A program made the position numbers and the translations under genes. From the NCBI GenBank assembly GCA_021773355.1, contig JAJFKE010000047.1, forward strand, positions 211,071-275,070: a stretch of 64,000 bases of DNA. The letters are read 5' to 3'. How positions within the stretch are numbered: the stretch's first letter is position 1; every line of letters begins with the position of its first letter. The DNA is from Gammaproteobacteria bacterium. GTDB taxonomy: Bacteria > Pseudomonadota > Gammaproteobacteria > Pseudomonadales > Pseudohongiellaceae. The notes below the pieces were generated by a model. That model did no database searches and was not told where the DNA came from. It worked only from the letters and a program-made list of their open reading frames with translations. Below are positions 1 through 9,676 of the stretch, piece after piece.

Positions 1-2
1 CT

Positions 3-107
3 GCCCAGCAATATCTGCAAAAATTTTATACCGAGCTAGGGTTTAAAACGGAGTCGGAACCCTATGCTGAAGATGGCATTCCACATATTAGAATGACCCT
101 CAGTTAG
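3..107 (+). CDS. ElaA-type GNAT acetyltransferase, C-terminal fragment (cut by window edge)
   Basis: Reading frame 3 is open from the window edge to a TAG at 105-107. The last 34 residues contain a Q-x-x-L-x-x-F/Y-Y-x-x-x-G-F block, then Y-A-E-D-G-I-P-H-I-x-M. This matches the C-terminus of the ElaA family of GNAT N-acetyltransferases, where the EDGIPHIxM ending is very characteristic. The acetyl-CoA binding part lies outside the window. The gene converges on putP and their 3' ends overlap by 8 bases. The family call rests only on this short tail. Confidence 0.7.
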   Translation, partial: AQQYLQKFYTELGFKTESEPYAEDGIPHIRMTLS

Positions 108-1569
108 TTATCAGCTTTTCCACTTCCTCGAATTGCTGTAGCGCCTGACTATCAGACTCGGGTTTCAGCTTACTAATCACCACGATGACTAAGGATGCAA
201 GAGCGAACCCCGGCACTATCTCATACAGATCAAACAGTCCGCCCTGTAAGTTCGACCAGACAACAACCGTTACCGCACCGACGATCATGCCTGCTATGGC
301 TGAGATTGCCGTCATCTTGCGCCAAAACAGTGAGAACAGGATGACCGGCCCGAAAGACGCACCAAAACCTGCCCAGGCGTAGCTAACCAGATCTAATACC
401 CTGCTCTCTCTGTCACTGGCTATGAACAAGGCCAGTAATGCTATGGCAATTACGGCGCCTCTACTAACCGCTAACAATTCTTTTTCTGAGGCATGAGGGC
501 GAACAAACACACGGTAAAAATCTTCACTGATTACCGAGGAACAAACTAATAACTGTGAATCTATGGTAGACATAATTGCCGAGAGAATCGCGGCAGTTAT
601 CACTCCTGCGACCCAGGGATTGAAAAGCTGCTGACTCAAGGCGATAAAAACCGTCTCGGGATTGTCCAGGGGTTGGTCTGCAAAATAAGCTATTCCCGCT
701 AAACCGGTCGCCACTGAACCAAATAGCACCAGTACCATCCAAATCATGGCGATGCGTCTGGCGGATACCAGTTTCTCTGTATTTTCCGCTGCCATGAATC
801 GCGCCAGAATATGTGGTTGCCCTACATAGCCCAATCCCCAAGCCATTAATGAAATAAAACCTAGCACTGTCATATTGCTAAACAACTTCATGCTTTCGGG
901 ATTAACAGCCTGCATCTGCTGCAGCACCAACTCACCACCACCACTGCCGCTTACCACTGCCAGTGGCGCGATGATCAAGGCGATTAGCATTAACACGGCT
1001 TGCACCGCATCGGTCCAGACAACCGCCAGAAAGCCTCCAATAAAAGTATAGGCAACGATAATAAAGGCACCGGACAGCAATGCTGTCGTATATTCCATAC
1101 CGAAGCTGTTCTCGAAAAGTATGGCGCCCCCGACCAAGCCGGAGGCAGTATAAAAGGTGAAAAACAGCAAAATTACGAATGCCGATACCAGCCGTAGGAC
1201 TCTTGTCTCATCATTAAACCGATTTTCGAAATAGTCAGGCAACGTGAGAGAATTTTTGGCGTGCTCACTGTACACACGCAGCCTTTTGGAAACGAACAAC
1301 CAGTTAAAGTAGGCGCCTATAAGCAATCCTATGCCAATCCATACTTCACTGAGACCGGCCAGATAGATAGCGCCAGGTAGCCCTAATAACAACCAGCCGC
1401 TCATGTCGGAAGCACCAACGCTGAGCGCGGTTACCGCAGCGCCCAGCTTGCGGCCACCCAAGATGTAGTCGTCAAGACTGTGAGTGCGTCTATAGGCCTT
1501 GATTCCCAGAAACAAAATTAATAGTAGATAGGCAACAAAGGTTAGCAATAACGGCGCGTCAAAACTCAT
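100..1569 (-). CDS. putP: Sodium/proline symporter PutP
   Basis: Inner-membrane Na+/L-proline symporter of the solute:sodium symporter family, importing proline as nutrient or osmolyte. The 489-aa product is close to the usual ~500 aa and multi-spanning throughout. It has the family hallmarks D-D-Y-I-L-G-G-R near residue 33, G-A-S-D-M-S-G-W-L-L near 52, F-I-G-G-F-L-A-V-x-W-T-D-x-x-Q near 175, and Q-P-H-I-L-A-R-F-M-A near 255. I chose the ATG at 1569 because it has an AAGG ribosome site five bases upstream and starts like known PutP. A TTG nine codons earlier has no such site. No putA lies nearby, so transport is uncoupled from degradation genes here. Confidence 0.93.
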   Translation of the reverse strand: MSFDAPLLLTFVAYLLLILFLGIKAYRRTHSLDDYILGGRKLGAAVTALSVGASDMSGWLLLGLPGAIYLAGLSEVWIGIGLLIGAYFNWLFVSKRLRVYSEHAKNSLTLPDYFENRFNDETRVLRLVSAFVILLFFTFYTASGLVGGAILFENSFGMEYTTALLSGAFIIVAYTFIGGFLAVVWTDAVQAVLMLIALIIAPLAVVSGSGGGELVLQQMQAVNPESMKLFSNMTVLGFISLMAWGLGYVGQPHILARFMAAENTEKLVSARRIAMIWMVLVLFGSVATGLAGIAYFADQPLDNPETVFIALSQQLFNPWVAGVITAAILSAIMSTIDSQLLVCSSVISEDFYRVFVRPHASEKELLAVSRGAVIAIALLALFIASDRESRVLDLVSYAWAGFGASFGPVILFSLFWRKMTAISAIAGMIVGAVTVVVWSNLQGGLFDLYEIVPGFALASLVIVVISKLKPESDSQALQQFEEVEKLITN

Positions 1570-1660
1570 GTGTACCTTATCCGGCGAAACCGGCAACTTA
1601 CAAAGAATTAGTGATTGGGTTGATGCCAGGAACTGCGAGTCATGCTACCCAAAGGGGCCT

Positions 1661-2062
1661 TCAATGTGAATAGTCGTTTCTTAGTGAAGGCTGATCCGAC
1701 AAATACTCGACAAATTCCCAATCCAGCCCATTTCCGTCCACATAGTAAACTCTGCGCCTATGGGGGTGCTCGTCCAAGGCACTGCTGTCGCTTGGCTCGA
1801 TACCAGCAGCATGTAATCGACTGATTAGTGCGTCCACGCTATCAACCTGCAGCCCTATGTGGCGCAAATTTGCCATGGGTTCAGCTCCCTTCACTTCGGT
1901 GAGGGCTATGTAGTTTGATTCGCTGCCAATATGCAGCCAATCGCCATAGCTGCTGCTAGTGCCGCCCCCTCTGCGGCTATAGGCAGGCACAGCCAGCTGT
2001 AAAAACTCCGCGGTGGCGGCTAATGAGGCAACATTTATGTGTATATGCTCAAGTATTTGCAT
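1661..2062 (-). CDS. VOC (glyoxalase/bleomycin-resistance fold) protein
   Basis: A 133-aa single-module vicinal-oxygen-chelate protein. It opens with I-L-E-H-I-H-I-N-V, a first metal-ligand-like histidine strand. It has N-L-R-H-I-G-L-Q-V-D in the middle and ends with Y-Y-V-D-G-N-G-L-D-W-E-F-V-E, the usual last strand with the glutamate ligand. The substrate is unknown. It is divergent from the HTH regulator starting at 2218, with an AT-rich gap between them, so it may be controlled by that regulator (inference). Confidence 0.8.
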   Translation of the reverse strand: MQILEHIHINVASLAATAEFLQLAVPAYSRRGGGTSSSYGDWLHIGSESNYIALTEVKGAEPMANLRHIGLQVDSVDALISRLHAAGIEPSDSSALDEHPHRRRVYYVDGNGLDWEFVEYLSDQPSLRNDYSH

Positions 2063-2148
2063 TATTAAGTCCTGTAATAGAGAAGGTATTTATTTATGTA
2101 TAGTAATTATTTTACTAATTAATGAAATGTACAAAAACATTTAAAGAA

Positions 2149-2217
2149 AGTAAACACTTTGTTTAAAATGCCGATTACACAGATAATGCACCCAACGAAT
2201 ATTTACGAGTAAACACT
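2149..2217. promoter_or_regulatory. Direct repeat AGTAAACACT in divergent promoter region
   Basis: The ten-base word AGTAAACACT occurs at 2149-2158 and again at 2208-2217, directly abutting the GTG start of the HTH regulator. The intervening and upstream sequence is AT-rich, with TAATTA words at about 2104-2122. The two copies are candidate operator half-sites for autoregulation and control of the divergent VOC gene. No binding data exist; this is inference from position and repetition. Confidence 0.35.
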
Positions 2218-2850
2218 GTGGAATTGCCCAAGAGCCAGACTCGGATCATGCACCGTCTCAAAACGCGGGGGCCGCAATCGGTAAAAATTCTTTCAAAACA
2301 ATTAGATATGACAACTATGGGGGTTCGGCAGCACCTTATGGATTTAGAATCCAAGGGTTTTATCCGCCAAACCCAGGAAGAACGACAGACCCGTGGCCGC
2401 CCTGTGCATTTGTGGAAACTAAGCGCGAAAGGCCATGGTCAATTCCCGGATACTCATTCGCAGGCCACCTTGGAACTCATCGATGTTATTCGCTCGTCTC
2501 TGGGTGGGGAGGCTCTGGATCGATTAATTGATAGCCGCAGCGAAAAGATAGAAGCACATTACCGAGAACAGCTAAGTCAGGCCGAAACCGGACTGCAACA
2601 GCAAATCGAGTGTCTTGCGCAATTACGCAGTGATGAAGGCTATATGGCTGAGGTACGTCTGCTACCCGATGGCTGGATGCTGATAGAGAATCACTGCCCA
2701 ATATGTGCGGCCGCCGAAAGCTGCCAACAGTTTTGTAAATCTGAATTGGATAGTTTTCAGCGACTATTTTCTGGCATTGCATCCGTGACGCGTACCGATC
2801 ATTTGCTAAAAGGCGCTAGACGCTGCGCCTACAAGATCACCGCCTACTAA
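2218..2850 (+). CDS. HTH transcriptional regulator with C-terminal cysteine cluster (SufR-like)
   Basis: A 210-aa regulator. Residues 8-70 form a winged helix-turn-helix of DeoR/ArsR type, with G-V-R-Q-H-L-M-D-L-E as recognition region and G-R-P-x-x-L-W as wing. A central helical part precedes a C-terminal cluster with Cys160, Cys163, Cys169, Cys173 and Cys203 in an N-H-C-P-I-C...C...C...R-R-C arrangement. This resembles the metal or Fe-S binding tail of SufR-like regulators. It therefore probably senses iron-sulfur status, a metal or redox state (inference). Start is GTG. No suf or isc genes are adjacent. Confidence 0.75.
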   Translation: MELPKSQTRIMHRLKTRGPQSVKILSKQLDMTTMGVRQHLMDLESKGFIRQTQEERQTRGRPVHLWKLSAKGHGQFPDTHSQATLELIDVIRSSLGGEALDRLIDSRSEKIEAHYREQLSQAETGLQQQIECLAQLRSDEGYMAEVRLLPDGWMLIENHCPICAAAESCQQFCKSELDSFQRLFSGIASVTRTDHLLKGARRCAYKITAY

Positions 2851-2941
2851 TCGCAAAGCATATGAAGGGCTGGAATTCTGTTATAGTGGGGCGCTTCGCT
2901 GACTACAGCAACTCTGGCAATAAGCAAATCTCGGACCCGTC

Positions 2942-4264
2942 ATGCAAGCTCGCTCAGTAAAAATCACTCTAGCGGCATTGATCGTCATCGCGCTAACCCT
3001 TGTTGTTAGCCCGAAGATAATTGGCTCCAGCATAGAACGCGCCACCATTGATAACCTGATTGCGCTTATTCCTCCAGAATCTGCAAGCCAATTAGAAATT
3101 CGCCGCAATGAATTCGACAATGGTTGGTTCAGCAGCTCTGCAATAATCGAGGTCATTTATACTCCCCTGGGGACCGACAGCGTCTCATTGCTTATGGATT
3201 TTACTATCGACCACGGACCACTATTGCAAACCACCGATGGCCTGCGCATCGGTCTGGCCTTTGCTAATATCCAGCCGAGTCTTCGCAATGAACTATTTGA
3301 TCTGGCTATCGCGGACTTCCCTTTTCCACTACCGGATGTGAGCTTAAACCTGTTCGCAAGATTCAATCAGTCTCTACGCCTGGGGATGAACATCACCGCT
3401 CTCGATTATGCTGGCAGCGACGGCGAGGTTAAGTTCGAAGGGCTAAGCGCCAGCTTCAATGTCAATCAAGACCAGTCAGCCAACTTCAGTCTGGACATGG
3501 GCGAGCTCAGCGCTACAGAAAATAGCGCCAACTCCAATATAGCCATTTCCGGCGTTTCATTGCACAGCGTTACTGAACAAATGAATGACATATTGGCGGA
3601 CAGCAACGCTGAACTTTCCATCCCGTCCATAGGCAGCACCGCACCCTTGCCATTTACCGTCTCTGATATTCTGATCGAGTACGGCCTACGCTCCTCGGCC
3701 ACGTCGTCAGAAAACATTGAGGCCTATCAAAACATAAGTGTGGCAGATATTGATGGCGACCTGCCGATCCGCTCGCTGACTTGGAATAGTGAAGTCAAAC
3801 AACTCGATGGCGAACTAATTCGCAACTATTACCAATTGCTAAGCGATCTACAGAAGGAAATGAATTCAAACCCGAACGCAGTCACTGCAGAGCTCAGCGA
3901 GCTAGGTCAGGAACTACTGCTACTCTCACTGCAGAACACGCTGGAATTAAATAACTTTTTAAGGGCAAACGCCTTCGATGGCGAGCACAGTGCCGACCTT
4001 CGCGTGCAATGGGCTGGCCTGGCTGACCTAAACAATGTGGCGGAGCTAGACCTTAATGCCGCGTTGGCAGCACTCACCCTGGTACTTGATGTATCGCTCG
4101 ATCTGGAAGCCATACTGCGAAGCCCTCTCGCCGAAATGGTCGATCCTTATGTGCAGCAAGGCTATCTAACAGTTAACAATGGCAGATTACTCATTCAAGC
4201 CAGTCTTGAAGATAGCGTGCTGCGCGTTAATGGCGACGAACTTCCTCTAGATCAATTTTTTTAG
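2942..4264 (+). CDS. DUF945 (YdgA-like) envelope protein
   Basis: A 440-aa protein with one N-terminal hydrophobic segment (about residues 7-26) and a long soluble remainder expected outside the cytoplasmic membrane. The layout fits the DUF945/YdgA family: a membrane anchor, I-G-S-x-I-E-x-x-x-x-x-x-L after it, an early F-x-x-G-W-F-S-S stretch, and C-terminal V-x-P-Y-V-x-Q-G-Y-L...N-G motifs. The molecular function of the family is not established. It stands alone between the regulator and ygiQ. Confidence 0.7.
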   Translation: MQARSVKITLAALIVIALTLVVSPKIIGSSIERATIDNLIALIPPESASQLEIRRNEFDNGWFSSSAIIEVIYTPLGTDSVSLLMDFTIDHGPLLQTTDGLRIGLAFANIQPSLRNELFDLAIADFPFPLPDVSLNLFARFNQSLRLGMNITALDYAGSDGEVKFEGLSASFNVNQDQSANFSLDMGELSATENSANSNIAISGVSLHSVTEQMNDILADSNAELSIPSIGSTAPLPFTVSDILIEYGLRSSATSSENIEAYQNISVADIDGDLPIRSLTWNSEVKQLDGELIRNYYQLLSDLQKEMNSNPNAVTAELSELGQELLLLSLQNTLELNNFLRANAFDGEHSADLRVQWAGLADLNNVAELDLNAALAALTLVLDVSLDLEAILRSPLAEMVDPYVQQGYLTVNNGRLLIQASLEDSVLRVNGDELPLDQFF

Positions 4265-4330
4265 TCACCGCTGTGGACATACCAAGCAGTTAAACCGCCC
4301 GCGAGAAACGATCAGAGTTTGCAACAAACA

Positions 4331-6457
4331 ATGTCTAAAATACATAGCAAGAAAGCCCGGCCCAGCGACATGAATAAGGCGCCGCCTAAGCTCTATTCCT
4401 ATCCGAAATATTGGGCAGAGTGTTTTGACACGGCACCCTATCTACCAATGTCTCGTGAAGAAATGGATAAGTTAGGCTGGGACAGTTGCGACATCATCAT
4501 TGTCACGGCAGACGCCTATGTAGACCATCCCAGCTTTGGAATGGCGGTAATCGGCAGACTGCTGGAAGCCCAAGGTTTTCGGGTTGGAATAATAGCGCAG
4601 CCAGCCTGGGACAGTGCCAAACCATTTAAGGTACTAGGCAAACCGAATCTTTTTTTCGGCGTCACTGCCGGCAATATGGATTCATTGATAAACCGCTACA
4701 CTGCAGATTTGCGCATGCGCAGCGATGACGCTTACACGCCTAACGGTGAGGCGGGCAAAAGGCCGGATCGATCTGTTATCGTTTATAGTCAGCGTTGCCG
4801 GGAGGCCTATTACGACACTCCAATTGTTATAGGTGGAATCGAAGCAAGCCTGCGACGCATAGCCCAATATGATTATTGGAGTGACAGCGTACGTCGATCA
4901 ATTCTAATTGATTCGAATGCAAATATTCTCTTGTTCGGAAACGCCGAAAGAGCTTTGGTCGAAGTCGCGCACAGACTGGCTGCTGGAAAGTCTGCGGATG
5001 AACTCGAATTCCTGCGCGGCACTGCGAAGGTAAAATCGAAGTTGCCAGAAGGTTGGACAGAAATCGATTCAACCCGTATCGACTGGCCTTCAAAGATTGA
5101 CCAAATACCAAATCCTTACGATTTTCATGACAAGGCAGCAAGCAAGAATGCAGCAGAAAAATCAGCCCCTGCAGATCAAGCCGAACAGACGGTAAGAATT
5201 ATTCCATTGCCGCTGCAGCGAAAAGAGAAATACGATTCCGAGACTTGTTATATCAGACTGCCTTCTTTCAATAAGGTGACAAATGACCCCGCGCTGTACG
5301 CCCATGCGTCGCGAGTACTGCACCAGGAAGCCAACCCATACAATGCCAAGGTTCTGGTACAAAAGCATGGCACGCAGGAAATTTGGGTGAACCCTCCTCC
5401 CATACCTCTGGAAACCGACGAGATGGACTGGGTATTCGATCTCCCCTATCAACGAAGGCCACACCCGTCCTATGGCGATGCTAGAATTCCAGCCTACGAC
5501 ATGATCAAGACCTCAGTGAATATCATGCGCGGCTGCTTTGGCGGTTGCACCTTCTGCTCTATCACCGAGCATGAGGGACGCATTATTCAGAGTCGCTCCG
5601 AGGAATCAATATTGCGTGAAATCGAAAAAATAAGAGATCAGGTGCCTGGATTCACAGGTACCATTTCCGATCTTGGCGGCCCCACTGCAAATATGTACAA
5701 ATTGAATTGCAAGTCGCCGAAAATTCAAAAGTCCTGCAAGCGTCTATCTTGTGTTTACCCTAGCATCTGCAAGCATCTGAATACCGATCACAGTCCGACC
5801 ACACAGTTATACAGGAAAGCCAGAGCGGTTCCCGGTGTAAAACGAGTGGCGATCGCATCAGGCCTAAGATATGACCTCGCTCTGAAAGACCCCGAGTACG
5901 TCGAAGAACTGGTCACGCACCATGTTGGCGGATATCTCAAAATTGCACCGGAACATAGTGAAGACAAGACTCTGTCAAAAATGATGAAGCCAGGAATTTC
6001 CGCGTACGATGACTTCAAAATATTATTTGACAAGTTTTCGAAAAAAGCCGGTAAGGAGCAGTATTTAATTCCCTATTTTATTGCCGCTCACCCCGGTAGT
6101 GATGCAGAAGATATGTTAAATCTGAGCCTGTGGCTTAAGCAGCGTAAATTTAAGCCAGATCAAGTGCAAACTTTTTACCCCTCGCCCATGGCACTTGCCA
6201 CCGCGATGTATTACTCGGAGCGAAATCCACTAGAAAAAGTTCGTTACAAAAGCGAAAAACTGTCAATCTGCAAGGACATAGATCAGCGTCGTTTACAGAA
6301 AGCCTTCTTACGCTATCACGATGAAAAAAATTGGCCTATGCTTAGGCAGGCGCTAGAAGAGATGGGCCGAACGGATCTAATAGGCGATAGTGACAAGTGT
6401 TTGATACCCAAAGCTGCGCCCACAAAACGACCCATCAGTAATCGGCGCAGACGCTAG
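4331..6457 (+). CDS. ygiQ: YgiQ family radical SAM protein
   Basis: A 708-aa radical S-adenosylmethionine enzyme very similar in layout to Escherichia coli YgiQ. The N-terminal UPF0313 domain contains [17 protein letters not shown] and [11 protein letters not shown]. The radical SAM core has the [4Fe-4S] motif C-F-G-G-C-T-F-C at Cys402, Cys406 and Cys409, followed by [12 protein letters not shown]-terminal blocks include [13 protein letters not shown]. The reaction is unknown. I start at the ATG at 4331; a TTG at 4319 and an ATG at 4370 are alternatives. Confidence 0.9.
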   Translation: MSKIHSKKARPSDMNKAPPKLYSYPKYWAECFDTAPYLPMSREEMDKLGWDSCDIIIVTADAYVDHPSFGMAVIGRLLEAQGFRVGIIAQPAWDSAKPFKVLGKPNLFFGVTAGNMDSLINRYTADLRMRSDDAYTPNGEAGKRPDRSVIVYSQRCREAYYDTPIVIGGIEASLRRIAQYDYWSDSVRRSILIDSNANILLFGNAERALVEVAHRLAAGKSADELEFLRGTAKVKSKLPEGWTEIDSTRIDWPSKIDQIPNPYDFHDKAASKNAAEKSAPADQAEQTVRIIPLPLQRKEKYDSETCYIRLPSFNKVTNDPALYAHASRVLHQEANPYNAKVLVQKHGTQEIWVNPPPIPLETDEMDWVFDLPYQRRPHPSYGDARIPAYDMIKTSVNIMRGCFGGCTFCSITEHEGRIIQSRSEESILREIEKIRDQVPGFTGTISDLGGPTANMYKLNCKSPKIQKSCKRLSCVYPSICKHLNTDHSPTTQLYRKARAVPGVKRVAIASGLRYDLALKDPEYVEELVTHHVGGYLKIAPEHSEDKTLSKMMKPGISAYDDFKILFDKFSKKAGKEQYLIPYFIAAHPGSDAEDMLNLSLWLKQRKFKPDQVQTFYPSPMALATAMYYSERNPLEKVRYKSEKLSICKDIDQRRLQKAFLRYHDEKNWPMLRQALEEMGRTDLIGDSDKCLIPKAAPTKRPISNRRRR

Positions 6458-6478
6458 CCGCCCGCAAATTCAGAAGCA

Positions 6479-8269
6479 CTACACCCTGACTTCTAGATTT
6501 ATCTCTTCAAGGATTAAAAATTTTACCGATTCCTGTTCGTTGGCGGGCAGTTTTCTGAGTATCAATTTTTTTCGCGTATCGTCTCGATAGGTGGGTGACC
6601 GATAGGCTAACCAAAAGTGCACCTCAATGTTTTGCGCATCTTCACCTACGATGACAAAATCGGAAAGTGTCAGACTAATCTGGCCAGCATTGCCTATCAC
6701 TCGTTCTCGATTACTACGCCAGGCATTTTTACTGCGATGGTAGCGAGGCACGAATGCACTATCGTAGCTGGAGAAATAACCCTCAAGATCCTGACCTTGC
6801 CAGGCATCCAACCAGGTTTGCACACTGCTTTGCGGCGTCGCTTGCGAAGAAGATGGCGACATTGCAACAGCAGAAGAATCTTCGATAGTTTGCTGTGCCT
6901 GATTTGTTTCTGAAAGGTTTCCGGAGACATCGGTTTGGACCTCGCTCTGTCTCTCAATCGGTAATTCAGCAAGCGCATTTTCCGGCACCGCAGCCAGATT
7001 AATGCTTGTTTCTGTCGGTTCCTCATCATTACTAAGAGAGAAAGTAGGAGTATCACCAGCGTCAAGATTAACAGTGCCCGTAGTCCCCAACTCTTCAAAC
7101 TCTGGTTCCGCAATGACCTCAAGCGCAATGCCTCTTTCCTGTGCCGTTACCAATGCCAGATTAGAATCGGTAAACGGGGCATCAGCAACGATCAATTGCT
7201 GCTCGCGTAACGAAACTGCTGCCGCTTGATCATCCGTTACTACATCTGCCGGCGTATTAGCCCCTCCATCATTTGTTCGTTCTTCTGTACTGTTCTCTAC
7301 CAAGGACAGGGTTGTTTCATCAACCGCGAAAGGTGAAGCCTGATTGGCATCGTCGGCGAGCAGAGTCTGTGGTTGGCCTGCCAAGCCATCATTGTTGCCA
7401 CTATCCGGTGTATTCAATTGCTGAAAAAGCATCGCTAAAGACCCAATGACCAAGACTACTGCTACTGGTCCAATTAGCAACCAGCGATTCGCAACTCTGT
7501 AATCACCGCTGCGGATAGGTTGTTCACTGTCGGCACTCCTGATTGCACGCAACAACTCCTCTCTGCTCACGGTCTGCAATTCCCTATCACCTTCCCTTAT
7601 GGATAAAATCAATTGACACAGGGAATACGCGGGACCAGGAAAACCTTTGCAGGACTTATAGAATTGAGACATGGCAGCGGGTTCCAGCTGCAATCCGGGT
7701 AAATGCATTTTCTCAAAAAAGGCGAGCAAAAAGTGCGACGTGGTTTCTGCATCCATAGGTTCCAGCAAGAAATTATGGGAAACCTGATGCAGCAAAGACT
7801 TGAATTCATGCTTGCTGTTGAGGCGCTTTTCCAAGATTGGCTCACCGCACAAAACAACATTAATAACTCTCTTCCCTGCAATTTGCACTTCCGTCAAGCG
7901 GTATATTTCTATTAGTGTTATATCACTTAATAGATGAGCGTCATCGAAGATGATAATTACAGGTTTGTCAGAGTCTGATACGCGAACGTCTTCCAGCTGC
8001 CTAAAAAAATTGAAGGTGTCCGGAATATCCATTTCCTTTGCTAACATGCTGCGCAGCATATCGGGAGATTCAACCGCATAGTCAAAGTAGACAACCCGAT
8101 AATCTTTATGGCGTAAAAACTGCGTTAACTTTTCACAGACCCCGCTCTTACCTGTTCGGGGCTGACCGACAAATTTGACAAAAGCTTCTGCACCACGTAC
8201 TGCGGAATACAGGCCATGCATTGCCTGCAAATACGGTCCATCGCTAAAATAAAATGTTTGTCTTGCCAC
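6479..8269 (-). CDS. ExeA/DamX-type AAA ATPase with transmembrane segment and NTF2-like tail
   Basis: A 596-aa protein. Residues about 1-245 are an AAA ATPase of the ExeA/MshM type, with Walker A G-Q-P-R-T-G-K-S at 35-42 and Walker B V-I-I-I-F-D-D-A-H near 104-112. One membrane helix follows at about 263-282, then about 190 residues of acidic, low-complexity linker. The last 110 residues (W-L-D-A-W...Y-F-S-S-Y onward) look like an NTF2/Cds6-like domain. Such ATPases with a periplasmic envelope domain, as in DamX-like proteins, act in cell envelope or secretion processes. Here the usual peptidoglycan-binding domain appears replaced. No secretion operon is adjacent. Confidence 0.7.
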   Translation of the reverse strand: MARQTFYFSDGPYLQAMHGLYSAVRGAEAFVKFVGQPRTGKSGVCEKLTQFLRHKDYRVVYFDYAVESPDMLRSMLAKEMDIPDTFNFFRQLEDVRVSDSDKPVIIIFDDAHLLSDITLIEIYRLTEVQIAGKRVINVVLCGEPILEKRLNSKHEFKSLLHQVSHNFLLEPMDAETTSHFLLAFFEKMHLPGLQLEPAAMSQFYKSCKGFPGPAYSLCQLILSIREGDRELQTVSREELLRAIRSADSEQPIRSGDYRVANRWLLIGPVAVVLVIGSLAMLFQQLNTPDSGNNDGLAGQPQTLLADDANQASPFAVDETTLSLVENSTEERTNDGGANTPADVVTDDQAAAVSLREQQLIVADAPFTDSNLALVTAQERGIALEVIAEPEFEELGTTGTVNLDAGDTPTFSLSNDEEPTETSINLAAVPENALAELPIERQSEVQTDVSGNLSETNQAQQTIEDSSAVAMSPSSSQATPQSSVQTWLDAWQGQDLEGYFSSYDSAFVPRYHRSKNAWRSNRERVIGNAGQISLTLSDFVIVGEDAQNIEVHFWLAYRSPTYRDDTRKKLILRKLPANEQESVKFLILEEINLEVRV

Positions 8270-8359
8270 TTTCGATTACTCTCGATGTTCGATTAATTGC
8301 TCGCTTGCAACGGCTCAGTACCAGAAGTGCATTCCTACTATCAGTCCACAGCCAAATTC

Positions 8360-8620
8360 TAGGGACCCTCTGATTAACTCCAAATTTGCGTGACCTGAAG
8401 CGTACAGGTTCTAGACGCCGTTTGCCGCGTGGGTCACTCCCTTAGCAACAACGGCAACGACGAAGGTGGGCGCTTCAGGCCGCGCCCTTCGGGGCACCAG
8501 CTTGCCCCGATCTTTTCCTTGTCTCTTCTCGACAGGCCGACGCATGCCTTCAAACAAACGCCTCAACCTTGGAACAAGCCAAAAGCCAGAGGCAGTTTGG
8601 AGTCAATCAGAGGGTCCCTA
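8360..8620. mobile_element. TIR-bounded non-autonomous element, copy 1 (261 bp)
   Basis: Left end TAGGGACCCTCTGATTAACT is mirrored by the right end, which reads AGTCAATCAGAGGGTCCCTA. Both ends are flanked by TA, consistent with a TA target duplication. Internally there is a GTGACC/GGTCAC pair and a GGGCGC/GCGCCC hairpin shared with copies 2 and 3. This copy also carries about 100 extra bases before the right end, including a GGGGC/GCCCC hairpin. There is no coding capacity. It explains almost all of the gap 8270-8626 and ends six bases from the trmJ stop codon. Confidence 0.75.
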
Positions 8621-8626
8621 GGTCTG

Positions 8627-9415
8627 TTACTTATCCATGGTTTCTCTGTTTCGCAGTTGGGCTTGCAATTTTTTCTCGTTCTCCAGCCTGAATTCAATAT
8701 TCGACAAAATCCCGCGCAGGATGTTCATCTCCATTACATCGATCCGAATACGGCTGAATAGGCGGCGCATTCGCTGCATTAGCTGCCTGGGGTTTTTCGG
8801 ATCATGAAATTTTATTGCCGTCATTACCTGCTCAAGGTGCACATAGAAGTGTTCTACTTGCTCGCCATTTGCCTTCTCTTGATCCCAGAATTCATCCTCT
8901 TCGACGAGTGGCTGCGATTCAAGGGCTAACACCGCTTTACGCAACTCATAGCAGACTACCATCACGGCAGCGGATAAATTTAGGGAGCTATAGTTAGCAT
9001 CGGTGGGAATCTGCACATGGAAATGACACTGCTGCAGTTCCTCGTTATTCAATCCAGCATCTTCCCGGCCAAACACCAGAGCAACCTTATTTATGCTAGC
9101 TTCACCGACGGCTTTCTGCGCACATTGTTCCGGATTCACCATGGGCCAGGGTATTTTTCTGGACCTGGCACTCGCGCCAATTACCAGACCACAATCCGCA
9201 ACCGCTTCCTGCAGACTAGAAACTACACGGGCATTATCGAGAATATCCACGGCGGAGACGGCCCTACCGACAGCCACGCCACTGGGAAAATCCTCTGGCT
9301 GCACCAAAGTCAGCTTGCTTAAACCCATATTCTTCATGGCCCTAGCCGTAGCACCGATATTCCCTGGATGCGAGGTATTCACCAGAACTACGCAGACTTG
9401 ACTATAATCGAACAT
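8627..9415 (-). CDS. trmJ: tRNA (cytidine/uridine-2'-O-)-methyltransferase TrmJ
   Basis: SPOUT-class methyltransferase that 2'-O-methylates position 32 of several tRNAs, acting in the cytosol as a dimer. The family motifs are clear: V-L-V-N-T-S-H-P-G-N-I-G-A-T-A-R-A-M near residue 8, G-A-S-A-R-S-R near 78, A-L-V-F-G-R-E-D-A-G-L near 109, and the knotted S-S-L-N-L-S-A-A-V region near 140. The 262 aa are typical. The ATG at 9415 is preferred to a GTG two codons upstream. It is divergent from suhB, the same neighbourhood as in E. coli, which supports both assignments. Confidence 0.92.
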   Translation of the reverse strand: MFDYSQVCVVLVNTSHPGNIGATARAMKNMGLSKLTLVQPEDFPSGVAVGRAVSAVDILDNARVVSSLQEAVADCGLVIGASARSRKIPWPMVNPEQCAQKAVGEASINKVALVFGREDAGLNNEELQQCHFHVQIPTDANYSSLNLSAAVMVVCYELRKAVLALESQPLVEEDEFWDQEKANGEQVEHFYVHLEQVMTAIKFHDPKNPRQLMQRMRRLFSRIRIDVMEMNILRGILSNIEFRLENEKKLQAQLRNRETMDK

Positions 9416-9676
9416 TTGCACTACTCATTCAAACCAAGCCGCAAATTATAGCAGGATCAGACGATTGCGGCGGGCTAACTACGGGCAAATACAGCGTAGA
9501 TATAGATGCTTGTAATTGTTTCCTTATGCTTTCCTTTGTTTGCTATCATAGCGCCAGAATTCGGCGGCTGTAGCGTAGACGAACGCAAGGATTTATTCCT
9601 AAAGAATCATCCTACAAATCCGATTCAGCTGGGAACCAACCCAGATTCGTTCCCTAGTTTGGTCAGGAATTCAGAA

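Noticed and set aside
8429..8761. Plus-strand ORF across the first repeat element
   Set aside because: It runs antisense into trmJ and through the element's hairpins; composition shows no protein family.
9506..9676. N-terminal extension of suhB from an upstream ATG
   Set aside because: The extra 57 residues have no SuhB counterpart; the ATG at 9677 has an AGGA site and the conserved M-H-P start.
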